Positions 23,801 to 35,760 of a stretch of 64,000 bases of DNA are shown here, piece by piece. The stretch is taken from assembly GCA_963682175.1 (NCBI GenBank), contig OY821789.1, forward strand, positions 33,362,188 through 33,426,187. Direction: 5' to 3'. The stretch is from Triglochin maritima (lineage: Eukaryota; Streptophyta; Magnoliopsida; Alismatales; Juncaginaceae). Below the pieces are notes generated by a model. That model had not been told where the DNA came from. It searched no databases and was given only the letters and a program-made list of their open reading frames with translations. The first letter of the stretch is position 1. Every line of letters begins with the position of its first letter. Both the position numbers and the translations under genes were made by a program.

Positions 23801-26800
23801 CAAGTTCGGTTTGAACACGTATATATTTTGTTTTGATGTATACTTTCAATTCATTTCTTGCATTCTGCAAAATGGAGTATCTTTACTTGTGCTTTATATG
23901 AGTGATGTGAAACACATTGAATCAATTCAAATTCGATATGCATTAATAGTAATAGCATTCCAACTGAAGTTCATATGTTTGGTAATCTTTGCATTTGTAA
24001 CATAAATGAGCATACCTTCCACTCCTGTACTGCTTTAAGACCAGCTAACCAGACTTCATGCAGGAAGTTCTGGACTCCATGGTGGACAGAGAATTCTGGT
24101 ACTGTGAAGGTGATGACACCGCCGAAGCAAGGCGAAGAGAACGCACGAGGGAAAGGAAAAGATGGTGGCATCCATCTCCCAGAGTTCCTGATTCCGGTCT
24201 CTCAACCCACGAGCGCAGGAAATTGGAATCCCAAGGACAGCTTGTTCGTCAGGTCCTCAAAGCTGCAAGATCGATTAACGAGCATGTCTTGCTTCAAATG
24301 CCTGTCCCTGCAACCATCAGAAATGCCCTCCCTAAGGTACCGAACTACTGATAACTTATAGAACGCCTTGTTAGGACTTATAAGATCAGTAGATCATCAA
24401 TGAAGTAAAGACTACTCGACCACGATCGGTAATATTATGGAACCAATTGGTTATGATCAATTAATCTCTTCCTGTTTTCCAGTGCATCAGGGATTTTTTT
24501 TTAAATGTAATACAGTCGTAGTAGTTAACTATGTGATCATGCAGCTTGATATCTTCCTAAAAAACAGAAGTGGTTCCTGAGAAAATGACACTCTAGATCA
24601 ATGATTTGAACATTTTAGAGCCATATTAATGAATGTGATACATTCTAAAGTATTTCCTAAACACAGTCAGGTAAGGCGAACTTAAGCGAGGAAATGTACA
24701 AGATCATATCTTTGGAATCAAATACCATAGAAGAAAAGTTAAGCATGCTCAAGTTGAGAAGTGAACATACCATTTTGGAGACCATAAACCGCCTTGAAGC
24801 AGCCATATTTATCTGGAAGGAGAAAGTTTCAGATGCAACACTAAAGAGATCATCGGTGAAGCGCTCATTGGCCTTTCTTCGGAATGCCAGATTGAAGATG
24901 GACAAGGTTGAAGTCTCACTTGAAAAAGCTGAAACTGTACTGACTTCCCTGATGCTTAAGTTTCCAAACCTACCACAGAGCTTTTTTGATGTAAACAAGG
25001 TACAATACAACAAGGTGAGCTCAGAATGAAATGCTCCAAACCAACTCATCACCAGATAGACATAAGACAAGAATGGTATAACCATAATCCTGTTGTTTTA
25101 AGTTTACAAGATGTTAAAACAATCTTAGCATACATATTAGAAACCCCCAAATTGTCTAAAATAACACTAGGTTTAAGTAAACTTGAGAATTGGAAGAAAA
25201 ACAACAAAGTCTTTAATCCCAAATTAGTTGGGGTGGACTAAAAATAAAACTCTAGAGAGTCACAGTTCACGTACGTGAATCGTCTTCTTCACGTGTTTCT
25301 ATCCAATGCAAATTCCCGATGGACATTCCAATCTTTTAGATCTCTTTCAACCGTTTTTTCCCAAGTCAATCGTGGTCTATCTCTTCCTTTTTTGTGTTCT
25401 CGCTCTGATTCATTACTCATCTTCTTATAGGTGTCTCCATAGGTCTTCTTTGTACATGTCTTCCACGCGTTTCTATTTAATGCAAATTCCCGAGGGACAT
25501 TCCAATCTTTTAAGTATCTTTTAACCGCTTCTTCCCAGGTCAATCGTGGTTTATCTTTTCCTCTTTTTGTGTTCTCATTCTGATTCAATACTCATCTTTT
25601 TATAAGTGCATCCATGGGTCTTCTTTGTATATGCCTTCCATGTGTTTCTATCCAATGCAAATTCCCGAGGGACATTCTAATATTTTAGATTTTTTTGACC
25701 GCTTCCTCTCAAGTCAATCGTGGTCTACATCTTCCTCTTTTTGTGTCCTCGCTCTGATTCAATACCCATTCTCTTATAGGTGCCTCCATGGATCTTCTTT
25801 GTACATGTTCAAACCATTTCAGTATATGTTGTATTAGTTTTTCTTCCATTGGAGCAACTTCGACTCTCACGAATGTCTTCATTTCTAATCTGATCCATTC
25901 ACATATGACCACACATCCACCTCAACATCCTCATTTCAGATATACTCATCTTTTGTATATGTTGTCTTTTATTGGCCAACATTCTGCATCATATAGCATT
26001 GCAGGTCTTATTGTTGTTCTCTAAAATATCATTGTCACATGAGACACATGAGGTTTGTCGTCATTTCATCCATCCTGGTCAAATTATATGGTTAACATCT
26101 TCATCGATCTCCCAATCTTTTTGAAGTATTAATCCAAGATATCTAAAAATATCATTTATACGCACCACTTGCCCATCTAATATTATCTTCTCTTTCTCGG
26201 TATTAACGGTACTGAAAGAATTCTTCATATATTTAGTTTTAGACTTACTTAGTTTAAAACATTTTGTTTCTAAAGTATTTATTCACCACTCTAGTTTTCT
26301 CTCTACATTTATCCTACTCTCGTCAATTAATACTACATTATCTGCAAAACGCATACACCATGGAACCTCACATTGTATGTCTTTTGTCACCTCGTCCATT
26401 ACTAAAGCAAAGAGATATGGACTTAAAGATGGCCCCTAATGAAGTACAATCTTAATCGGAAATGTTTTAATCACACCGTCATATTCTAATGCTAGTTTCA
26501 ACTCCCTCATACATATCTTTAATCAAGTTCACATATTTTGTTGATACTTTGAAGAAAGTTTATAAAAATTTATCCCACTGCAGAAAGACTGATAACATAA
26601 CATTACTAACAAGAACGCTAATACGTTTAGGACAAGCAGCACTGGTTGTAGTGCCATTTTCATTCCCTCTTTAGTTTCTTTCATGATTATACTTCTGCAC
26701 AGTATTTATACACTTATACCTTTTCAACCAGGACATTGGGCACTCTATCGTTGAAGCTTATTCGAGGGTATTGGGAAACTCAGCCTTCAGCATATTGTCA

Positions 26801-27001
26801 AGAATAGGGGACATCTTGCAAGAGGATGATCTGAGAAAACCAAGAATTCCATTAGATGCCCACAGTTTTGATTTCTACTCACATGCATACCGTAAGGGTC
26901 ATGCTCGAACCACACCAGCTCGTGTCCATGTCAAGCGATCCCTTATAGAGCAGTTGAGCCTGGTGGACGAGAGTGATTCAGATGCAGACAACAACCTGTA
27001 A
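20855..27001 (+). CDS. Rop guanine nucleotide exchange factor (PRONE domain)
   Basis: Six exons join in phase to about 424 residues: 20855-21008, 21954-22108, 22238-22312, 24064-24336, 24667-25014 and 26732-27001. The PRONE domain fills nearly the whole protein. Visible landmarks are [17 protein letters not shown] near the N-terminus, [32 protein letters not shown], the [14 protein letters not shown] segment, and near the end [25 protein letters not shown] proteins exchange GDP for GTP on plant Rho (Rop) GTPases at the plasma membrane, in polar growth and receptor-kinase signalling. Only about 15 residues precede PRONE, whereas relatives usually have a longer variable N-terminus, so an upstream exon may be missing. 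Introns carry transposon debris (introns 3 and 5). Confidence 0.88.
22790..23620. mobile_element. Probable degenerate DNA-transposon insertion in RopGEF intron 3
   Basis: The edges GGCGGAATCAAGGTGG and, on the other strand, GGCGTAACCAGGAATTC resemble imperfect inverted termini, followed on both sides by a CCACCC/GGGTGGG-type phrase. Inside, two ~115 bp stretches (about 22830-22945 and 22970-23095) are diverged copies of each other. No target duplication was confirmed. Confidence 0.35.
25270..26440 (-). pseudogene. LINE (non-LTR) reverse transcriptase 3' fragment with triplicated tail
   Basis: On the minus strand, broken frames read a [14 protein letters not shown] motif (the RT FADD-like box region), then [18 protein letters not shown] and [21 protein letters not shown] tails, the known C-terminus of plant LINE ORF2 copies. 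Many stops are present. The tail segment occurs three times, with the phrase ATGCAAATTCCCGA at 25306, 25480 and 25655, a period of about 174 bp. The fragment sits wholly inside RopGEF intron 5, opposite to the gene. Confidence 0.75.
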
Positions 27002-27507
27002 CCACTGAAAGGATAAAGCACAGAGAATATCACAGTAGCTGAATGAGAGTCCAGACTCAAGAGAATCGTACTGTTGTCATAGGAGAAGTTCACAAATCCG
27101 GTTTTTACTATCTTTTCAAACCGTTTTAACAGCATGAGGTTTTCCTGTTTCATTTTGATTTATCACAAGATGCAAAGAAGTTCTTAAAACTCACAAGATG
27201 CAACCAAATAAAGATTACATGGCCCCAAAGTTGCCTTTGACCACCAAAAATGTCATTGCATTTCACTGTGTATGGAAACACGCAAGCTACATAAAGAAAG
27301 ATAATTACAAGAAATGAATACTAACCTCAAGTAAATGCTTCGACGTGATCTCCACATTGTCACCTAGCCAATATTACTTGCAATTACGTTTGACCAGTAC
27401 AGCACAAGCATCACACTATCCTTTGTCACAACTCCAGCAACTACTACTGAACGAGAAGAACTTCATATTGCATGGGTGTATAACATATACCTACTGACAC
27501 ACTTCCA
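27002..27507. other. Spacer after RopGEF
   Basis: No gene is visible. It contains the first copy of two phrases (27229-27257 and 27490-27507) that recur joined together at 27749-27795, evidence of a local duplication. Confidence 0.6.
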
Positions 27508-27650
27508 CAACAACATCAACATAACCCCAATGTCTCAGAAGAGGCTCCCGCCTAAGCGAGGTAAGGGGGGTCGGATGTACGCAACCCTACCACTGTAAAA
27601 CAGTGAGATTGTTTCCAATTGACTCAAATGATGCAAATGCAACTGGCCAT
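27508..27650 (-). mobile_element. Au-type SINE, 3' part
   Basis: Read on the minus strand it has GGAAACA, then GGTTGCGTACATCCGACCC, then CGCTTAGGCGGGAGCCT, then a terminal TTG-rich tail. That is the body and end of the widespread plant Au SINE as I remember it. The tRNA-derived 5' end is not clear. Confidence 0.65.
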
Positions 27651-27660
27651 CTGCGATTCC

Positions 27661-27740
27661 ACAATAAAAGAAATGCAGATTGTTTAAATAGCTCTTTGAT
27701 ACAATAAAAGAAATGCAAATTGTTTAAATAGCTCTTTGAT
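27661..27740. repeat. 40 bp tandem duplication
   Basis: The copies are 27661-27700 and 27701-27740 with a single visible difference. Confidence 0.95.
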
Positions 27741-27795
27741 ACAGCCTCAAAGTTGCCTTTGACCACCAAAAATGTCACCTACTGACACACTTCCA

Positions 27796-29538
27796 GTAGC
27801 TGCAAATAGTTATATCCTTCTGACTGCTGTCATTTCTAACAAATGGAAGGGGGCAAAGATGTGTTTCTTGTGAGAAACTTAACCTAAAGCATTTTTGTGA
27901 ATATTCCTACTCATAGGGCTTAAGGACCATCACATTTCACCTGCCATATATTCAGTAATTTCCTGCTATAACTTGGAAATTGCGAAAAAAATTGAAGTGG
28001 TTTTAACTTTAAACATCAGGAATGCAGTTTCACTGAGACATAAAATACCACAGATAATTTAATTTTTACACATCAAAGAAGATTTTGATCATATTCTTGT
28101 GAACCATATGAAATATGACCAATTTACAGTTGCATTCAGTGCTGTGGCGTTAAGGGTGGCAAAATAGAACATGTTATGAAAACATAATGGTTGTCAACAT
28201 CCTATACCGATGCAAATTCTCTAGGAAGAGATAATCAACAATAGTGTCAAGAGGTTCTTACATGATGAACCAAAACTATAAACGTTTCTCTCACGATGGG
28301 GTCAAAGACATAGTCCTGTAGTGATTTTTCATGACAGTATCTAAAGTATGATTAAGATAAAGAAATAGAGAATATATTGTTACCAGCTCAATATCACTTA
28401 ACTTGATTTGACTAGAAACAACATTAAGGTTCTAATGTAGGCAAAGTTTGCACAAGAAGAGCAAACTCCAAGTAAAAAAAAACCATTATACAAAATTTAA
28501 AAATTTAACAAGAACCATGGAATTACACATTATATGCTGCATATTCTGATAGGCTTTTCTCTTACAAAAGAAAATACCACAATTGTTATGTTCGAGTGTT
28601 TAATTGATATCTACATACATGAAACAAGTATCATAAAAGGTTTATTTACGTTATTTTCTCCAATATATTAAGAATCTCAGCTCATACCAATTCAAACTCA
28701 GTATGTCGTCTATACATGTGTGGTTTTTACATGCCAACCGCATACTCCTCTTAGCCGTGTATGTTTCTCCTATGATAACAACTTGCAGCTATGGAATCAA
28801 AGTACCAAACCCCCGGGTGTGGTAAACACAAAATATGAGAAAAATTACTGACATCACTTGTAGACAAAAGAAATTTCACAATGGTTCCCAGAAGAAACCA
28901 ACTGATAAAACCTCGTATGTAATAAGAATAACATTATCAGGGTATGTGACAAAAGCTTGGGCGGGACTTCTTGAATAACCACGATCAAATGGAATGACAG
29001 AATCACCAGAGTATGTTTTCGGTTGGCCCAACAGGCGGAGAATATAAGGCTCTTCTTGGCTTCTCAGTTATTATGGTCATGGTCATATTATAGCTTCTAT
29101 GTCAGAGTTACTCCTGCAAGATCGGTACTTATCAACCCTTCTTCTTGACAAGCCAATCTCTGTTACCTGGTAAAAATCCAAGATCTAGTCAAGCAAAGAC
29201 TGTTTCTTTGCAAATTTCACTCACAACCATTATGTAGTCTCTTGCCACAAACAAAGAGACACCACAACAGTAAAGTACTGAAGTGATGTATACAAAGAAT
29301 TTGATTGAAAACCGTATCCACGGCAGCAAAGAAAATCCTGAAGGAATTCATTTCCTATAGAATATCAAACCAAGCCTTGTTCCACGATGAAAACAACTGG
29401 TCAGAGCTGCAGAACCTGTACTCATTTCCAACAAAAGCTGGCAGCATCACAGATTATAGAGGAACCATCCTTCGTTCAAAATTGCAAAGATTACAAAAGC
29501 TGCCGGTGGCAGAAGCAAGTGAGAGCTTCTTCCTAACT
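27796..29538. other. Intergenic sequence between RopGEF and the PPR gene
   Basis: I see no gene or defined repeat in this 1.7 kb stretch. It separates two convergent genes and should include both 3' UTRs. Confidence 0.5.
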
Positions 29539-32500
29539 TTATGCCATGTGTCCTTTGTGTTTTCTCCTCATGATTTTACTTATCTTAAGCCTTGTTGCTT
29601 TCCTGGCTTGTGGAGGATCACCCCTTTTCTTCAACTTCTCCAGTTTCTCTTTTCGGCCTTCTATTTCAGCAGTGATAATCCTATCTCTTCTTTCATCGGA
29701 CAACAAAGCCAACTTGGCAAACTTCTTTGGCATAACTTGTCCAAGACGTTCATGGATTTCTTTAAAGGCGGGAAATAAACCAGCTCGCATGAAATATCCT
29801 TCAGAAAGTCGTATTGAACTTGATTCAGGTAAAGATGGAGAATCTTTTAGCTCTAGATCCATACAGAATGAAGAGTCCTTCAGCCACATTCTAAGAGAAT
29901 GAGCTTTTGCTACAAGGACACCTGTTTTAGTTCTACATGGTAAAAATGGTGAGCCCATCTCCCAAAGGTATGCCTTCAGTGTGTTGTTCAATGACACCAT
30001 ATGGTATTCAGCAGTTCCAGTGATTAAAACAACAGATTTTGGGGATTCCGGTGTCCCCTCTAACGAGGCATCCTGAAAAATTAAAAGGCAATCAAAGCTG
30101 GAATAAACTGCTAGATATAACATATATGTGAATGTATACTCTTTATTCAAATTAGTGAACATGCTATGGTTCTTCCAACATAAGCTACATGTGAACTGTG
30201 AAGTAACACTTTCATCTTCAAAAATAAAACTCAGAAAACAGTTTACTGAACTAAAAGAATGTTTGAATTTGAATTAAGAAAGTAAAAAATAAATCACTCG
30301 GCTTGCCCATGAGAAAAAATGGGTCCACTCTTCCTAAATCATGGGAAACTCATGTGTTAGTGAATCATGACTTCACTTTTTGGATTAACAAATAACAATA
30401 GTGCTGAATGTAAAAGTTGATGGACTTAAAGTGCGCTTCCATGTGCAGAGGCGAACAAGTACAGCAGAAGATATAAGTAAATGGCTCTTCACAAGCACCC
30501 AATATCAAATTATAATCAGAAAATTGTAAATATTACAGTTAGAACTTACTTGCATATGGTCAAGCCATAACGTCAGGCCAACAAGAGCAGCACCAGCAGA
30601 TAATTTTCTAAAATCAGCTCCCCAGTCTTTCTCCACAACTCTGCAGCATATTTGGAAAAAAAATAGTGATGCCTGCCAAGCATTGTATGACTATGATAAC
30701 CGGAACAAAATAGTGGAATACAAGGAAGTTACCTGAACACGTTATGGCGATAGATTCCCTTTCTGATTGCCAACTGGAAAACCCAAGAGGCAGTAGCACG
30801 CCTTTCAAAAGCCCATAAGAGATCTTCAAGAGCATTAACAAAGTTGAATGAGGCATTATCTTCAGAACCCATTTCATCAAGAATATGGTCCAGCTCGTTA
30901 ACTATCGACTCAGATTTACCTGATAGAAGCCTGCACAATGGGGGCAAAGAAATAAACAACAGTCTGAGATCAATAAAATGAGCATGGATGGGTCACTTTT
31001 TATGTAAATTACACCATACAATAAAATCTACCTGACTGAAATATCAAAACCTGTATCAGTTAAAGCATTCAAAAGAAACATAGCTTCACTTGTTTGGTGA
31101 CACAAACTTGCACCCCGGATTAAGCACGTCCAAATTCTGTGGTCCGGTTCAACTCCATCTTGTTTCATATCCAATAGTTTTTTATGAGCCATACTATAGT
31201 CTCCACTTTTTAAATAAGCATCAATAACTGAAGAATATGGCAATGTACTGAGGTCAAGACCATAATCTTTCAGGCTGTTAAGCACCTTATCAGCCCCGTG
31301 GGGCTGACCACCGGTCCCATATGAATCCATGAGCATGTGCATTGTGGCAATAGTTGGTTCTAACCCAGCCTTTTTCATCTTAAAAAGTAGTGATTCAGCT
31401 TTGGAGTGATTACCAGTGTCCCTATAATTTTTCATCATTGTATGGTATACACCACGGTCCAGTCCATAATTTTTTGACTGGATTATTTCAAATAGGTCGT
31501 CAGCCTGTTCCCATAGCTGTTCTTTGCCACATGCAGCAAGCAAGCTCTTGTACGTATCTAATTTTGGATCAAAACCTTTCTTTTTCATTTCATTTACAAG
31601 GGATAATCCTTCTTCGGGCCTGCGATCTCTGCTATACATCAATATAAGATAGTTATATGTTTCCTCGTCTGCTTCAAACCCAGCTCCAAGAATCCGTTTG
31701 TAGACTTCTGCAGTCTTCCTAAAATCCTCGATCGCAGTGTACATCTTAAGGAGAGAATTGAAGATGTTGAGGTCAGGCTTAAACCCAGCTTGTTCCATCT
31801 CGAGGACCATTGACTCAACATCTCTGACTCGCTTTCCACGAGACAGCAGGCTAATCATACTTCTGTAAAGGTGCATGCTAGGCAAGTAGCCAGCGGCCTT
31901 CATCCCATTGTATATTTTCTTAACTACAAATATGTTTCCAGCTCTTGCAAATGCGTCAAGCATTAAAAGAATAGTACTTTTGCTTATCTTGAAGTCCATA
32001 TCTTGCAACTCCTGAATGACAACATAGATCTCATCTAGTCTCCTGTCAACAATTAAGGCCTGCAGAAGACCATTAACAGAATCCACAGACGGTAATGTTC
32101 CATCTTTGATCATTGTATTAAAAGCTGCTCTTGCTTGTTCATATTTTCCACTTTCAGCATATGCATAAATCAGAGCATTCCAAACTTTTCTTTCAACTGT
32201 TCTTTCCAGCCTAAGTTTCCCGACCAAGCTTTCAGCCCTCTGCAATAGCTTTAACTTTCCATATGTTTTGATTATAGCAACGTGAGGAGAAAGATCATTG
32301 AAAGAAAATCCAATTCTTAAAGCCTCATCCAACACACAATGAGCAGTTTCAGGAAAATCAATTTTGCAGTATGCAGCAATGATAATACTGTATATATTGG
32401 CCCCGAGATCTCATATCAGAAAATACCTGACAGGCTTCAGAAAAGCGTTCTTTTTCTTCGCAACATGCAATAAGGGACTCATATATATTACAGTTTTCTT

Positions 32501-34905
32501 CAAAGGAATAAGTTGAAAGATTCACAAATTTGTAATATTCCTCAAGTGCATGATCTAAGTCACCTTTCTTGCCTAAGGTAAGGATAGAAGCTGCAGCAAT
32601 CAAGTTATGAGAGTTTGGAGCATGCTCTCTCAGAAAAGCAAGCAAACTTGAAGCTTCCTCGTGCTTCCCCAAGGAACTATAAACATCTAAAATTGACAAC
32701 AAACTCTCCTTGTCGGCCTCCTCTCCCTGTAAAATAGCCTCTTTGAGCATCTTGGCCCCATAGTCAAAGCATTTCGACTTAATGAGAAGCAATGATATCA
32801 TTTTCGGGTTCATCCCACATAACCTTCTCATGTCATTGATGAATTTTTCGACCTCGTCCATCTTTGAATCTGAATAAAATACTGTGACCAGTGCCTGATA
32901 GAGGCCCTCGTCTGGCTTGCATCCACTTCGAATCATATCCCTATACAATGCTAAGGCCTTTTTTGTGTCACCAGTTCTCAAAACAATATCCAACACTACA
33001 GAATACGCCTGGCTGTCTGGTTTAATGCCGGATTTCACCATATGATCGAAAGTCGTCTTAGCCTCTGTTCGCATTCCAACCTTACCATATCCACAAATAA
33101 GAGCACTATAAGTTTTCAAGGTAGGCCTTACACCCAACTCCACCATTTCTGACATCAACTTTGCTGCTTCCGTAACCCGTTCAGCCTTACCCAATGAATC
33201 TATCAACACTGTATAAGTGACTGCATCGGGCAACGGCCAGACAGTTTCATCTCTTCATAGGAATCAAGTGCTAATTCATGCCTACCTTGTTTCCCGTACA
33301 TGTGAATAATGGTGTTGTAAGTGATTTCATCCTTCTTAAACCCTGCAGCAGCCATCTCTTCGCAAACTCTCTCAACATCGTTGGACTTGCCTTCTCTTGC
33401 AAAAGCATACAACAGTGAATTATATGTTACTGCATCTGGCAGAAACCCTTTCTGACCTAACTCGTTGAACAACCTCTCTGCCTCCTTGGCTCGCCCACAA
33501 CGCCCATGAACGGACACCAATGCATTGTAAGTCCAAAGATCAGGTTGGCAATTTGCTGCCTCCATGTACTCAAACACCCTCATTGCCTCCTCCAAATTGG
33601 ACCCATGAGAGCAAGAACTAATCAACGTGTTGTAAGTAATGGTATCAGGTCGAAGCCCAGACTTTCACACCTCGGCAAGGAGTTCCAAAGCCGACCCAAC
33701 AGGCATATTTCCTGACTTGGCACGTGCATTTATAAGCGTATTAAAACTTACGAGATCTGGCTCACACCCATTTTTCCGCATTACCTCCAAAAGCTCCTTA
33801 ACCCGTTCAAACCTACCTGCTCTTGCGTGCACACCCATCATTGCATTGTAAACCTGCACAAAGGCCACATTTTTAGCTCAGGATTGTGATCTCTCAAGTT
33901 TGGCTCGGTAAAGAATCTCCGACGCCATTTCAGCTATTGGATTGATAGTTTTCTAATTTCTCCTTTATGTATGGTTCAGTCATTCAACAAGTGGGGTTTT
34001 TAATCTTACCTTTCAAGCCAAAAAAAAAAGGTTCAATCTCAACCATAAAGGGGGGAAAACTTGTCAGCTCTCATCAAAGTTGAGTTTAGGCTCTTCAAGT
34101 TAATCCATTTAATTGAGACCATCCAAATTCAATTTGATAACAACCTAAAACTAAACAACCCGATCCTCAAACACGAACGTAGGCATGTTAAGCTAATCAA
34201 ACCAATGTCAAATTCTAGTACGACCAATTCGAATTGGATTGTCAACACTCTTAATTACCTGCACATTAACAACTTGACCAAACTCCTCGCCCGCAACCCT
34301 CTCAAACACCTCCTCGGCCAACTCATCCTGCCTCGCCCGTCCCAAAAAGGCAATCACGGTAGCAACCATTCTCGCATTGGGAGTGTACCACCTTCGCAAG
34401 TTGAGCCACTCGTACACCTCCAGCGCCCTCTGCCAGCTCGAATTCCCGACCTGCTTAACCACAAAGCAGTAATTGGTCGGCGTCATCTGCACCGGTTTCT
34501 GGTCCAACACGTCGGCCACAAACCCCCCCCCCCCCCCCCCCCCGGCCTCAAATTCAGTATCTTCTCGGTCAGAAACCGGACCCGCTCCCTCCAGTCCTTC
34601 GCCCGCTTCAGCGCCAGCTTAGTCATCTTCTTCCCCCGATTCCGCCCCGCGGAGGCCTCCAAAGACTCGATCTTTACGTCTTCTTCGACTTTCGAGGTCG
34701 GTTCGGGTTCCGGTTCGGGGGTTTTAGGGTTTTGAGGGGGGAAAGGGGGAAGGGAAGGGGTGAGGAGGAGGTTGTCGAGAGGGAGGTTGGGCCAGCGGAT
34801 GGAGGGGGAGGAACGGGGGTAGGTGAAGGAGGAGGAGGAGGAGGGGGAGGGGCGGAAGGGGGTGGTGGAGAGGGGGATTAGAGTTAGGGTTCCGGCGAGT
34901 GGCAT
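29539..34905 (-). CDS. EMB1270: EMB1270-like pentatricopeptide repeat protein; frame interrupted as written
   Basis: The deduced exons are 34905-34259, 33853-31032, 30930-30733, 30640-30550 and 30072-29539, about 1430 codons, close to Arabidopsis EMB1270 (At3g18110). The N-terminus is Ser/Pro-rich, like a chloroplast transit peptide. A long run of 35-residue PPR motifs follows (for example VYNAMMGVHARAG, DAVTYNSLLYAFAREGK, TYSALICGYGKVG), then a C-terminal region with WAFERRATASWVFQL and PKSVVLITGTAEYH. The Arabidopsis protein is embryo-essential and reported in chloroplast intron splicing. Four interruptions are seen: a C21 run at 34523-34543 that shifts frame, a TGA at 33665-33667 where CGA is expected, a one-base loss near 33236 and a shift at 32399-32404. 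Either this copy is dead or the sequence has errors. Confidence 0.85.
34523..34543. repeat. Homopolymer (C)21 inside PPR exon 1
   Basis: Twenty-one consecutive C (G on the coding strand) lie between the codons for LRPG and FVADVLD. The length leaves the two sides out of frame by two bases (19 or 22 would be in frame). Such runs are prone to miscounting. Confidence 0.9.
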
Positions 34906-34939
34906 CGGAGGTGAGGGTTTTGGGGCTTTGTGGTTGTGG

Positions 34940-35760
34940 AGGGAAAGGAGAGGAGGATAACCGGTTTGGGGTTTTTTGCATTTGGGTCCTTCTAACTAAA
35001 CCTGACCAGGGGTGTCAGATTTCCGCGTTCAGCGGGTCATATGAGTAAATACGTTTTATTTGGTTGTTCGTGTTAACATAAACCTCTAGGTTGGGTGTCG
35101 GAGAGGGGGAAAAAAAGATAACAAGTTTTGAATTTTTGCATTTTCGCTCATCTGAACTCGACCAGGGTTGTTGGTTGGGGCAAATGGCAGGACGCATTCA
35201 GTGTGTCATATGAGCATAGTACGTTTTGTTTGGTTTTTTGTAACAACGTAAACATTTATGTTGCTGCTTGGTGAGGGAAAAGATGAGGATAACATGTTTG
35301 GTATTTTGCATTTGGGTCCCTATAAATCACACCTTACACTCATAAGGAAAAGAGGAGGATAACGATTTTTTTTCATTTGGGCCCTCTACACCCGACTTAG
35401 GGTGTTGGTGGGAGCACAACGTAGGACGCATTCAGTGTGTCATATGAGCGTAGTATGTTTTGTGTTAATGTAAACCTCTATGTTGTGGGTTGGGGTTGAA
35501 CTAATATTAACTTGTCTCTCTGATTTTAGTGATACTTGTTATTATGGATTATTTCTATTCATGTTTTGAAGATTTCAATATCATGGGATATATGGGTTTT
35601 GGGGTTTTATTGGTTTGTGGTGGTGGTGGTGGAAGGAAATTAGGAGGATAACAAGTTGTGGATTTTTTGCATTTTGGTCTTTCTAAACCTGACCTAGGGT
35701 GTCGATTGGGGCAGAGTGTATGATGCGTTCAGTGTGTCATATGAGTGTAAGATGTGATTG
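34940..35760. repeat. Five diverged copies of a promoter-proximal module upstream of the PPR gene
   Basis: The phrase GGATAAC followed by TTTTGCATTT recurs near 34955, 35115, 35289, 35355 and 35654. Four of the five copies are followed within about 100 bp by GTTCAGCG- or ATTCAGTG-type sequence and GTCATATGAG. The first copy begins 35-50 bp upstream of the PPR start codon, so it overlaps the probable 5' UTR. Unit length varies from about 65 to 300 bp because of insertions. Confidence 0.8.
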
